Assembly (NCBI GenBank): GCA_016713525.1
Contig: JADJOZ010000012.1
Span: forward strand, 1 to 64,000
DNA length: 64,000 bases
DNA from: Bacteroidota bacterium
GTDB taxonomy: Bacteria; Bacteroidota; Bacteroidia; AKYH767-A; OLB10
Reading direction: 5' to 3'
Below are positions 56,220-64,000 of the stretch, piece by piece (within the stretch, counting starts at the first letter, position 1; each line of letters opens with the position of its first letter). Under the pieces are notes generated by a model, which ran no database searches, was not told the DNA's origin, and saw nothing but the letters and a program-made list of their open reading frames with translations. Both the position numbers and the translations under genes were made by a program.

Positions 56220-57296
56220 ATGATCGGTTTTCTGGCTAGGAAGTTTTGGTATGGCCTGCTGGTAATTGCCGGTGTAGTTACTGTTGTATTTTTTCTATTC
56301 AATATATTGCCGGGTGATCCTGCCCGAATGATGTTAGGTCAGCGGGCTGATATCTCAAGCATTGAAAATATTAATCGGGAACTGGGTCGCGATAAACCCA
56401 TGGTAGTTCAGTTTGCCATGTATGTAAACGATTTGTCGCCACTTTCTTTTCACGACACTGAAAATAAGGAATCGGTATGGTTTGCCGATGAATCACGTTA
56501 TGGCAGTATGTTCACCATTTTGCCACTTGGCAATAAAGCTTTGATGATTAAAAGTCCCTATCTGAGACGATCGTATCAAACCAGGCAGGAGGTTTCAGAA
56601 ATAATTAAAGATGCCTTACCGGGAACAGTAATTCTTGCAGTTGCAGCATTGCTGTTTGCTGCTGTTGCAGGAATCGCATTAGGAATTCTTGCAGCCTTGT
56701 ATAAAAACCGGATTATTGATCATCTGATAAACGTACTTGCTGTTTTCGGAATGGCAGTTCCATCTTTTTTTGCAGGAATTATTATTGCCTGGCTTTTCGG
56801 ATTTGTTTGGGCCGATATTACCGGATTGAACATGACCGGGAGTCTGTATCGAATTGATCCTTTTGAAGGGATGGTGCTGGAAGTAAAAAATTTATTGTTA
56901 CCCGCATTTACGCTTGGAATAAGACCTTTATCGGTCATAGTTCAGCTTACCAGAAGTTCCATGCTGGATGTGTTATCACAGGATTATATTCGGACTGCAA
57001 AAGCAAAAGGACTATCTAAACAGGTTGTGATCCTGCGTCATGCCCTTCGGAATGCACTAAATCCGGTACTGACCGCAGTTTCCGGATGGTTTGGATCATT
57101 GCTGGCCGGAGCAGTCTTTATAGAATATATTTTTGGATGGAAAGGAATTGGAAAAGTCACTGTTGATAGTTTGGAAACCTATGATTTTCCGGTTGTGATG
57201 GGTGCTGTTTTGATTGTGTCTGTGTTTTTTGTAATTATAAATCTTATAGTAGATTTGCTATATGGTGTACTTGACCCCAGAATCAGGGTTTCATGA
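56220..57296 (+). CDS. Oligopeptide/dipeptide-type ABC transporter permease (DppB/OppB-like)
   Basis: A 358-residue inner-membrane permease. The N-terminal segment LLVIAGVVTVVFFLFNILPGDPARMMLGQRAD is the OppB/DppB signature, the EAA loop appears in SGWFGSLLAGAVFIEYIFGWKGIGKVTVDSLETYD, and the C-terminus ends DLLYGVLDPRIRVS. A large periplasmic loop of about 65 residues follows the first membrane segment (SPLSFHDTENKES), as is usual in Bacteroidota. The second permease (OppC) and ATPases are not here, so it probably works with partners elsewhere, perhaps including the lipoprotein at 43681-45312. Confidence 0.9.
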   Translation: MIGFLARKFWYGLLVIAGVVTVVFFLFNILPGDPARMMLGQRADISSIENINRELGRDKPMVVQFAMYVNDLSPLSFHDTENKESVWFADESRYGSMFTILPLGNKALMIKSPYLRRSYQTRQEVSEIIKDALPGTVILAVAALLFAAVAGIALGILAALYKNRIIDHLINVLAVFGMAVPSFFAGIIIAWLFGFVWADITGLNMTGSLYRIDPFEGMVLEVKNLLLPAFTLGIRPLSVIVQLTRSSMLDVLSQDYIRTAKAKGLSKQVVILRHALRNALNPVLTAVSGWFGSLLAGAVFIEYIFGWKGIGKVTVDSLETYDFPVVMGAVLIVSVFFVIINLIVDLLYGVLDPRIRVS

Positions 57297-57329
57297 TTCA
57301 CTTTAAATCGATATTTAAATTTCAATTGA

Positions 57330-58091
57330 ATGAGAACTAAAATTGTTGCCGGTAACTGGAAAATGAATACGAACAGAGAAGAAGCATTCAGTCTGGCAAC
57401 TGAAGTTTCCGGAATGTTGAAAAACGAACAGGTTTCTGCTGTTAAAGTTATTTTAGCCCCGCCTTTTGTACATATTGGCGCTGTTGCACAATTGTTGAAT
57501 GGAACCGGTATTGGGGTTGCTGCTCAAAATTGTGCTTCAGAAGTTTCAGGTGCATTTACAGGTGAAATATCTGCCCCCATGATTCATTCCGTGGGAGCAA
57601 GTTATGTTCTCATCGGTCATTCTGAACGAAGAGCCTATTTTAATGAAGACAACGCGCTTCTTGCCAAAAAGACTCAACTGGCACTCGATCATCATTTGAT
57701 CCCTATTTTTTGTGTAGGAGAAACATTACCGGAAAGAGAATCAGGAAAGCATGAAGAGACTGTATTCAGTCAACTGGAAGAAGGTTTGTTTATCCTGCCC
57801 GACACCTTATTTTCAAAAGTGATTATTGCCTATGAACCGGTTTGGGCGATTGGTACGGGTAAGACTGCCTCACCGGCTCAGGCTCAGGAAATGCATGCAT
57901 TTATTCGCGGCAAAATAAATAACCGTTACGGTGATGCAATTGCTCAAGCTGTCTCAATTCTATACGGAGGAAGCTGTAACGAGAATAATGCGACTGAATT
58001 ATTCGCCTTGCCGGATGTGGATGGCGGACTCATAGGAGGAGCTTCTTTAAAGTCAAGAAGTTTTGTAAATATTATTAAGAGTTTTAGCTAA
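57330..58091 (+). CDS. tpiA: Triosephosphate isomerase
   Basis: Interconverts dihydroxyacetone phosphate and glyceraldehyde 3-phosphate. The 253-residue barrel has AGNWKMN with the active lysine, IGHSERR with the catalytic histidine, AYEPVWAIGTGKTAS with the catalytic glutamate and the flexible lid, and ILYGGSCNENN and GGLIGGASL for phosphate binding. It is the fourth gene of a run starting at DUF1599 and begins 33 bp after the permease gene. Confidence 0.97.
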   Translation: MRTKIVAGNWKMNTNREEAFSLATEVSGMLKNEQVSAVKVILAPPFVHIGAVAQLLNGTGIGVAAQNCASEVSGAFTGEISAPMIHSVGASYVLIGHSERRAYFNEDNALLAKKTQLALDHHLIPIFCVGETLPERESGKHEETVFSQLEEGLFILPDTLFSKVIIAYEPVWAIGTGKTASPAQAQEMHAFIRGKINNRYGDAIAQAVSILYGGSCNENNATELFALPDVDGGLIGGASLKSRSFVNIIKSFS

Positions 58092-58208
58092 GCTCGTTTC
58101 CTATAAAATGCATACTTGATAATGAATGATAACAGCCACGAAAATTCAGTTTTAACAATTTCCGGTGGATATTATCGGTATGTATTTGTATTGATCCGTA
58201 ACACAGGC

Positions 58209-59369
58209 ATGAGGATATTTTTGATCTTTAGTATATTTTTACTGGCTAATGCAGAGCTGTATGGACAGTCGTTTAAAAATGCAATAGAAATAGGAGCAGG
58301 AGGGGGGCGCATGATTCGGAACTATCCTGATTTTCCCGAGATAAATGAACAGGCACTGGTTGGTTCTGTCAGGTATTCTCAGAAATTTTACGGTAATAAA
58401 TCATGGCATAAATACTATAACCATCCTGTTTTTAGTTTGTATGCTACAGGCGGATCAATGGGAAACAATGATGAACTTGGTTACTTTACAGGTTTGATGG
58501 CAGAGCTATCTTTTGAAAAACATAAGCCACTGAAAAAATTGTTCTGGGGTCCAAGGTTATCGCTTGGTACAGCTTACTTTACAAATCCTTACAATGAACA
58601 AACCAATAATACGAATGTAGCAATTGGAAGCAGTTTTACATTTCTTGCATCAGCTGAAGTAATGATCGGATACAGTTTAAACAATAAGACTGATCTCATA
58701 GGAAGGGTTTCAGTTTTGCATGCATCCAATTCGCACTTTCAGTTGCCGAATGTTGGAATGAATATGCCAATGGTTAGCGGTGGAGTCCGATTCAAATTAT
58801 CGGAGCAACAAAATAACCTGAAAGATTCAGTATTTCTTCCATTGAACAAAAAGATTCAGTTTAACATGCGTGTTGCATTAGGAGTAAATGAGCAAGGTAG
58901 TTCAACAGCTCCGGTCAACGGGCCTAAGTATCCTATATTTCTAACTTCTGCTTTTTTGTCGAAAATGGTTTCTCCCATCAACAAAGTCACATTGGGTGTA
59001 GAAGCATGGTACAACAAGGGTGTTTATGATTTTATTGTGAGCCAGGAATTTTATGAATCTAATGCTGCAGGTAAATCGTACGCTGTGGCTATGGTATTAG
59101 GGCATGAATTTATTATGGGACATTTTTCAATTGTTACCAACGGAGGCATATACCTTTACAATCCTTTTTACCGGGATCGATTGGAACGGAATGAACTCAC
59201 AGGTGTGAAAGATAAATTGAAAGTGTGGATTCCGGCCAGGTTAGGATTTCAGTATTATGCTAAAGATGCTTTTTTGTCTCCTAAAAATAACTGGTTTGCT
59301 GGAATTTATATCAAGACAAACCTGGGCCAAGCCGATTTTCTGGAATCCGGAATCGGTTATCAGTTTTGA
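58209..59369 (+). CDS. PagL-like acyloxyacyl hydrolase, outer-membrane barrel
   Basis: A 386-residue exported protein (signal peptide MRIFLIFSIFLLANAELYGQ from the ATG at 58209; a TTG/ATG at 58116 would add a stretch unlike the family). The first 200 residues form an eight-stranded barrel ending in HASNSHFQLPNVGMN, which matches the HxSN...PNxGxN active-site motif of lipid A 3-O-deacylase PagL. The C-terminal half repeats barrel-like strands and may be a second barrel domain. The presumed reaction is deacylation of lipid A in the outer membrane. Confidence 0.75.
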   Translation: MRIFLIFSIFLLANAELYGQSFKNAIEIGAGGGRMIRNYPDFPEINEQALVGSVRYSQKFYGNKSWHKYYNHPVFSLYATGGSMGNNDELGYFTGLMAELSFEKHKPLKKLFWGPRLSLGTAYFTNPYNEQTNNTNVAIGSSFTFLASAEVMIGYSLNNKTDLIGRVSVLHASNSHFQLPNVGMNMPMVSGGVRFKLSEQQNNLKDSVFLPLNKKIQFNMRVALGVNEQGSSTAPVNGPKYPIFLTSAFLSKMVSPINKVTLGVEAWYNKGVYDFIVSQEFYESNAAGKSYAVAMVLGHEFIMGHFSIVTNGGIYLYNPFYRDRLERNELTGVKDKLKVWIPARLGFQYYAKDAFLSPKNNWFAGIYIKTNLGQADFLESGIGYQF

Positions 59370-59415
59370 TTGCTTGATAAATGACTCAGCAAAACATTTT
59401 ATTGTTTACCAGGAA

Positions 59416-61005
59416 TCATTGAATAATTATTTTCTCATTTTTCAAGATAACACCATCCGATTCTACAACTATAAAGTACATTCCGGAGGCCAGGTTATTC
59501 AATTGTAACTTCTCCGTGTTCCCTTCGGTTTTTGAAGAAAGCCGGTATAACCGTCCCGTAAGGTCACGCAAAGAAATTATAATATTGTCGGCATTATACT
59601 TTTCGATTATGATATAGTCTTTTGCAGGATTAGGATAAATCAGAACCTCCGGATCATTGCCGGTTTTAATTTTAACAACTTCTGATAACGACGACTTACC
59701 ATCGAAATCAACTTGTTTCAAACGATAAAAAGAAGTGCCCTTCAATGGATTGGTATCGATGTATTCATACTTGATGATTGAAGTGGAGTTTCCAGCACCA
59801 TCAATGAATTGTAAGTCTTCCCAATCGGATCCGTTCTGAGATCTTTGAAGCAGAAAATAATCGTTGTTTATTTCGGTTGCTGTAGACCAGTTAACCTTGA
59901 CATCATCATCAAGATTTGTAACTGTAAAATCTAACAATTCAATTGGAAGTGAACCACCGGGATCTGCAAAGCCGAAACCAAATGAACCTGAAGCAGAAGT
60001 GGCACCTAAACCTGAGCCTATGCAATTTGTAAATGGAACAGGACAACATCCCAGAGCCAAATAACCATTTACAGGTGCTCCAAAACCATCGGTATAAATC
60101 TTAACATCCACATTGGTAAGTTGCGGATCGTTAGAGATGGGAATAATAGTAAAGCAAAATTCATAAGAGAGACAAGTATTTGGAAATCCGGTAAAATCAC
60201 CTCTGTTAAGTGGAGCAATGTCGCTGAACATACAGTTCCAGTAAACACCGCTTCCAAACCTGTTCCAGGTACCTAAATTGTAATAGCCAGGAAATGATGG
60301 TTGACCTGTCACCGAAGAAAACCCTGCAGGATTAAATTTAAACTGAAATTCTTTTACGCCTTGAAGACCTGTTGTGTTTTTGAAAAATGTGGTAACACAC
60401 AAATTACCAGGTACACCGAGTGGTGCCAGAGTCATGGGATTTATCTGAGGAGTTCCATTATAAGTAACTTGAAAAAATGGCTTCGCAGGACTAAATAATG
60501 GTGAAGCACAACCACTTGAATCAAGCTGTAAATTCCCTAGCAAATTAGGTTGACTGATCCATACCGAACCGGTATCTGCTCCTATGGAAAGGTCGTATGT
60601 GATTGAAGTAGCTGCATCAATAGAAAGAAATAGCGTTGTAATAGTTGTAGGATTTGTTAAATTGATTGCGTAAGAAGCATTACCTGCATTACCATTTCGT
60701 GCATGGCATACACCGGTGATGCAATCCGATTCTCTTAAGAATACAAAATAGGGACCACTGGCATTCTGAATTGAGATGAAAACACTTTGTGCACCATTGG
60801 GAGCATTTATTTTGTAAACAACATCTTCACCTAACAAATTACATGGTGCAGATGCATCATCACCTTTACCGGCATTTGTTTCATTTGTCAATAATACACT
60901 GGGACAAATATCAAGATTAGTAGGATTGTTACATGTTGATTGAGCATGTGTGGCACTGGTGCATAAAATTTGCAACAGAGAAAGTGCCAGAAGAATATTT
61001 CTCAT
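59416..61005 (-). CDS. Secreted protein with T9SS type A sorting domain
   Basis: A 529-residue exported protein (signal peptide ending SATHAQ). It begins with a cysteine-rich region (CNNPTNLDICPS, DCITGVC) and continues in beta strands; residues about 355-450 hold the ELLDFTVTNLDDDVKVNWSTATE and YFLLQRSQNGSDW segments of a fibronectin-like domain common next to T9SS signals. The C-terminus has VLIYPNPAKDYIII and ends NEKIIIQ. No enzymatic motif. Gliding, adhesion or structural surface roles are possible but not indicated. Confidence 0.85.
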   Translation of the reverse strand: MRNILLALSLLQILCTSATHAQSTCNNPTNLDICPSVLLTNETNAGKGDDASAPCNLLGEDVVYKINAPNGAQSVFISIQNASGPYFVFLRESDCITGVCHARNGNAGNASYAINLTNPTTITTLFLSIDAATSITYDLSIGADTGSVWISQPNLLGNLQLDSSGCASPLFSPAKPFFQVTYNGTPQINPMTLAPLGVPGNLCVTTFFKNTTGLQGVKEFQFKFNPAGFSSVTGQPSFPGYYNLGTWNRFGSGVYWNCMFSDIAPLNRGDFTGFPNTCLSYEFCFTIIPISNDPQLTNVDVKIYTDGFGAPVNGYLALGCCPVPFTNCIGSGLGATSASGSFGFGFADPGGSLPIELLDFTVTNLDDDVKVNWSTATEINNDYFLLQRSQNGSDWEDLQFIDGAGNSTSIIKYEYIDTNPLKGTSFYRLKQVDFDGKSSLSEVVKIKTGNDPEVLIYPNPAKDYIIIEKYNADNIIISLRDLTGRLYRLSSKTEGNTEKLQLNNLASGMYFIVVESDGVILKNEKIIIQ

Positions 61006-61246
61006 GTAAAAACGGATTTGAGTTCAACAAAATCAGAATTGAATGTAAACGTAAAAGAAAAAAATAGGGGATGTAAAAAATTTGGTCAGTGCACTATTTT
61101 GGTGGGTAGATAAAGTACAATTCAGTATTAAGTATTAGAAAAGTTGAAATTTGAAACAACTTCGATTTTTGGTTCAGAAAAACTTGATGGACTGTAAGTA
61201 AAATTGAATACTCCATCCAGGATTAGATGCTATCTCAAAAATATTT
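61006..61246. other. Intergenic gap without recognisable features
   Basis: AT-rich stretch between two minus-strand genes. I see no hairpin, promoter box or open frame worth calling. Confidence 0.4.
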
Positions 61247-62212
61247 TTAATTGGTGATATCAATAAGATAAAGTCCACCATTTTTGGCTGTTGCCAGCAA
61301 TTGCTGATCATTAATCCACTCCAGACTAAGGATATCATTGTGTTCACAGCACAAACGGTCTGTCCATGAGTTTCCTCCATTATCAGACCATGTAATATGG
61401 CCATTCGGTCCGGCAGAGGCCACGATACCTGTCGGTGACACCGCTATGCAGTTTAGTGCCCAGTTAGCTGAATCCCATGAAGAGCCTTTTTTCTTTCTGG
61501 TCCAGTTAATTCCATTATTGGTTGAATTTAGAATGGAGCCATCAAATGCAGAGGCCCAGTAGCCAGAATTGATGTTGTAAGCAATCCCTGTGTAAAATAG
61601 TCCGGTATTTGAAGTTAGTGTCCAGTTCAGTCCACTGTCACTCGTTCGGTAAACAACACCGTATCCAACCATAACACCATTTAGTTCATCTGCAAAAGCA
61701 ATACTTCGCAATTCGTGATTGTATTCCGTGAAGTTCCAGTTTTCGCCCCCATCTTCGGTGCGATAGAGGACCCCGTTTTCAAAATTTTTTCCTCCGCAAA
61801 CAAAACCGGTAGTTGCATTGGCATAACATGAACTTCTTAATATCCGGTTTACTGAAAGTGGAAAAATATTAGGATAGAACTGTCCCCAGTTTAATCCCCC
61901 ATCCTGAGTTGTAAAAAGCAAAATATCTGAATCACCGGCAACACCATTCAAAGAATCTTGCATTTGTATGGTATTAATTTCATTTAAAAAATAGGTAGTC
62001 GACCAGGTAACTCCGGCATCTTTAGTTACCAGCACAATACCTTTATCCTGATGTTTTCCGCATACAACCCAATGATTTTCCAGAGGAATAGAAACGTCCC
62101 TCATAGTACTTCCGGCAGGCAAAGGAATACGCACAGAAGGAATGGAGGGAACATCCTTTTTACAGGAAAAAAAAGTTGAGAGAACTAATAATAACAGAAT
62201 AATCCTTCTCAT
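61247..62212 (-). CDS. YCF48/BNR-repeat lipoprotein
   Basis: A 321-residue lipoprotein (signal ending STFFSC) forming a propeller of BNR/YCF48-type repeats: TKDAGVTWS, TQDGGLNWG, TEDGGENWN, TSDSGLNWT, STNNGINWT, SDNGGNSWT. YCF48 proteins assist photosystem II assembly in phototrophs; relatives in non-phototrophs have unknown roles, often outside the cytoplasm. It directly follows the oxidase subunit III gene, sharing its transcript, which may mean a role in assembling a membrane complex. Confidence 0.85.
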   Translation of the reverse strand: MRRIILLLLVLSTFFSCKKDVPSIPSVRIPLPAGSTMRDVSIPLENHWVVCGKHQDKGIVLVTKDAGVTWSTTYFLNEINTIQMQDSLNGVAGDSDILLFTTQDGGLNWGQFYPNIFPLSVNRILRSSCYANATTGFVCGGKNFENGVLYRTEDGGENWNFTEYNHELRSIAFADELNGVMVGYGVVYRTSDSGLNWTLTSNTGLFYTGIAYNINSGYWASAFDGSILNSTNNGINWTRKKKGSSWDSANWALNCIAVSPTGIVASAGPNGHITWSDNGGNSWTDRLCCEHNDILSLEWINDQQLLATAKNGGLYLIDITN

Positions 62213-62845
62213 TTAAAAGCTGAAAAGGAATACAAAAAATAAAACAATCCAAAGCACATCTACAAAATGCCAGCATATGGAAATCAATTGCAGCCGCGTA
62301 TATTGAAATCCATCAGTGAAATACAACAACGATTTCACGACATCATTTTTTTTAGCAGAAACCCGATATGTGAGAAGTGCAATATAGATGAGTCCTGCCA
62401 CAACATGTACAAAGTGCATACCGGGGATTACATATAAATAGGCAACACCCACATTAGTACTCAGGAAAATTCCGGATTCGTATAATTGCAGCCATCCATA
62501 AACTTGCGTAAAGGAAAATATGGTTCCTAAGGCCACTGTACCGGCCAGTCGGTTTCTGATTTCAGTAATACCATCGTTTTTGTATGCTCTGAGAATTCCT
62601 GAAATAGAGAAACTGCTTAACAATAAAAAAACGGTGCTTACAGAAAATGCTTTGGGAATATGGAAATCGGGGAGAAGCTGTGTTCTTGATATGGTCACAA
62701 AATATAGAAAAGTCATTGACAAAAACAGGATGGTACTTCCAACAAGGCCAAAAAACACCAGCGTTTTGTATGGATGCATCTTCTCCAACCGGGAAAAATC
62801 GGTGATGCTTTTAGCGTCGGTACGTGTTTTACGATTGGTACTCAT
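62213..62845 (-). CDS. Cytochrome c oxidase subunit III-like protein
   Basis: A 210-residue membrane protein with five hydrophobic segments. The C-terminal GMHFVHVVAGLIYIALL and QLISICWHFVDVLWIVLFF match haem-copper oxidase subunit III. The start at 62845 (MSTNRK) is chosen because a -7 box TAACTTTG lies at 62881 to 62874, downstream of a longer possible start. Oxidase subunits I and II are not in the window, so this is an extra or detached subunit III gene. Confidence 0.87.
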   Translation of the reverse strand: MSTNRKTRTDAKSITDFSRLEKMHPYKTLVFFGLVGSTILFLSMTFLYFVTISRTQLLPDFHIPKAFSVSTVFLLLSSFSISGILRAYKNDGITEIRNRLAGTVALGTIFSFTQVYGWLQLYESGIFLSTNVGVAYLYVIPGMHFVHVVAGLIYIALLTYRVSAKKNDVVKSLLYFTDGFQYTRLQLISICWHFVDVLWIVLFFVFLFSF

Positions 62846-62873
62846 ACAGTAAATGAAATAGAATATCCACAAC

Positions 62874-62881
62874 CAAAGTTA
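62874..62881 (-). promoter_or_regulatory. -7 promoter box of the oxidase subunit III gene
   Basis: TAACTTTG matches TAnnTTTG and ends 28 bases before the ATG at 62845. Confidence 0.55.
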
Positions 62882-62922
62882 TCAAAATATTGAATAAAAT
62901 GCAATATCCTAAAAAATCACTT

Positions 62923-63525
62923 TCAGGCTGCTGAACCGCCCGGAAGAAGCATTTTTAAGAATGAAAATTTGCTTTCCTGCTTTTCCCGGAAGACCCCTGA
63001 TTGGAATTGCGGATGTCTTCGATGGTATAAAAAAGCATTTGGGGTGTGTTTATTGATCAACTGGTCAGCCAATTGCACATCACGGCGTTTCAAGGTGGTA
63101 AAGATAACTTTCACAGGACCTTTCGCTCCATTGCCATCCAGAATGGTTACGCCCATATTAGCTTCTGACATGGCTGCGACTAAGGAAGTTGTATCCTGAT
63201 TGGTAATAATCCTGACCACCTGCTTTCCCAAAGCCAGTTTACCTTCAATTGTTATACCCACAAATATTCCCATGGAATATCCCCGGCGAAAACCAATATA
63301 ACAGGCAATATTGTGGAGGTTATTGATAGTTTGACTGACAGCAACCAACCAGATCAGCACTTCGAAAAATCCCAGTAATGGTACAATTTTTTTGATGTTT
63401 CTGGCAATAAATATGTTTCTCAATGTTGCCAGAGTAACATCACAGGTACGGGCAATAAAAATTAACAAGGGTAAAATTGCCCAGTTAAATAAATCTGATT
63501 GTAGAAATTCGGCACTGATAGTCAT
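62923..63525 (-). CDS. UPF0316 family membrane protein (DUF2179/DUF5698)
   Basis: A 200-residue protein with an N-terminal membrane part (LPLLIFIARTCDVTLATLRNIF, FFEVLIWLVAVS) of the UPF0316 family, then a DUF2179-like ferredoxin-fold domain (VRIITNQDTTSLVAAMSEANMGVTILDGNG). Function unknown; DUF2179 domains bind small ligands in some proteins. The segment IGFRRGYSMGIF is odd: moving one base from the TTTT to the GGGG run would read GFAGGYSMGIF, closer to the expected small residues, so two compensating indels are possible. It starts 2 bp after the sirtuin gene. Confidence 0.82.
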   Translation of the reverse strand: MTISAEFLQSDLFNWAILPLLIFIARTCDVTLATLRNIFIARNIKKIVPLLGFFEVLIWLVAVSQTINNLHNIACYIGFRRGYSMGIFVGITIEGKLALGKQVVRIITNQDTTSLVAAMSEANMGVTILDGNGAKGPVKVIFTTLKRRDVQLADQLINKHTPNAFLYHRRHPQFQSGVFREKQESKFSFLKMLLPGGSAA

Positions 63526-63527
63526 TT

Positions 63528-64000
63528 TTATGCTAATAATTTTTTAACCAGTGCCGGAACAGCTTTTCCTGCAGTACTGGCAATGATAGTCATGTTTGGC
63601 AGGTGTCCTTTTTCAGATGCACCCGGATCTATAAAATATTTCTCTGCATTTTCTTTGGCAAAATCAATTAAGCTGGCAGCAGGATAAACTTCCAGTGAAG
63701 TACCTATGATTATGAATATATCGGCCTGAGCCACTTTCATTATTGCTTTATCCATCATGGGAACTGGTTCCCCGAACCATACTATGAATGGTCGCAGAGG
63801 AAAACCTTTTTCACAACGGGCTTCCATACTTATTTCATCCCCTTCAACCGGATATATTAATTCAGGATACCTGCTGCTGCGGGATTTAGTAATTTCACCG
63901 TGAAGGTGCAGTACATTGGTTGACCCCGCCCGTTCATGAAGGTCATCTATGTTCTGAGTAATGATAGTCACGGAATACTTGCTTTCAAGCAATTTCAACG
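63528..64000 (-). CDS. cobB: NAD-dependent protein deacylase (sirtuin), partial
   Basis: The C-terminal 157 residues of a Sir2 family deacylase; the 5' part, with the NAD-binding GAGxS motif, lies beyond the right edge. Visible are TQNIDDLHERAGSTNVLHLHGE with the catalytic histidine, RPFIVWFGEPVP, and IGTSLEVYPAASLID. The four zinc cysteines normally found between the histidine and the RPFIVWFGE segment are missing (only one cysteine is present), as in other short bacterial sirtuins. The product probably removes acyl groups from lysines. UPF0316 follows in the same operon. Confidence 0.9.
   Translation of the reverse strand, partial: LKLLESKYSVTIITQNIDDLHERAGSTNVLHLHGEITKSRSSRYPELIYPVEGDEISMEARCEKGFPLRPFIVWFGEPVPMMDKAIMKVAQADIFIIIGTSLEVYPAASLIDFAKENAEKYFIDPGASEKGHLPNMTIIASTAGKAVPALVKKLLA

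Noticed and set aside
1..64000. tRNA or rRNA genes.
   Set aside because: I looked through the intergenic stretches for cloverleaf arms and GTTCGA-like T-loops and found none; the GGTTCG at 4309 belongs to a terminator.

Overview
The window (about 40% G+C by eye, genes densely packed on both strands) looks like chromosomal DNA from a member of the Bacteroidota. Reasons: secreted proteins end in type IX secretion (T9SS) sorting domains; many genes have the Bacteroidota -7 promoter box TAnnTTTG; starts lack clear Shine-Dalgarno sequences; and several families are largely confined to the phylum (DUF4294, DUF2911, DUF5777, DUF1599, a BT_3928-type membrane protein). I cannot name the genus. I see no tRNA, rRNA, CRISPR array, transposase, integrase or phage gene.

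Layout. 1-1.2 kb: a kelch-propeller gene running off the left edge and broken in several places. 1.8-6.3 kb: mnmE, sucD, a repeat-rich gap with nested palindromes, an outer-membrane barrel gene, fabG. 6.4-10.9 kb: paired M16 peptidase genes behind a palindromic operator, two small membrane proteins, an M48 lipoprotein protease. 11-16.8 kb: sucC and an agmatinase-like gene, a fatty-acid hydroxylase family gene, a biotin carboxylase, DUF4294, Hsp20. 16.9-19.1 kb: surE, a small membrane protein, lpxB. 19.1-25.2 kb: alpha-glucan genes (GH31, GT4, GH57) with a DnaJ-like chaperone. 25.4-31 kb: DUF2911, tandem repeats, then a PIG-L deacetylase / 40-residue membrane protein / Na+:solute symporter operon. 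31-37.3 kb: YdcF-like protein, a hypothetical, and two large T9SS cargo genes, one an M36 metalloprotease. 37.5-40.6 kb: pstB-phoU and an operon of two haem-motif lipoproteins plus a DUF5777 barrel. 40.7-43.6 kb: nth, an ECF sigma factor with a small partner, a TolB-like propeller. 43.7-54.3 kb: oligopeptide-binding lipoprotein, mtaB, lgt, inositol-monophosphatase family gene, a YD-repeat protein, kdsA, rlmI, xseA-xseB, folP. 54.4-59.4 kb: DUF1599, BT_3928 family, ABC permease, tpiA, PagL-like protein. 59.4-64 kb: a T9SS cargo protein, a YCF48-like lipoprotein with an oxidase subunit III, UPF0316, and a partial sirtuin.

Two points affect how the annotation should be read. First, at least ten genes are broken by one- or two-base indels, nearly all in short homopolymers, where a one- or two-base correction restores a conserved family sequence. 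They include housekeeping genes (nth, rlmI, an ECF sigma factor). This looks like residual sequencing error rather than pseudogenisation. For these genes I give the coordinates of the whole restored gene. Second, in seven genes the TAnnTTTG box lies only 1-4 nt upstream of the start codon, which implies leaderless or nearly leaderless transcripts.

The best candidates for under-described biology are the 40-residue membrane protein coupled to the PIG-L/symporter operon, the barrel plus CX4CH/CX5CH lipoprotein operon, the palindrome cluster at 4.4-4.6 kb, and the leaderless promoter pattern. I found no defence island or obviously new multi-gene system.
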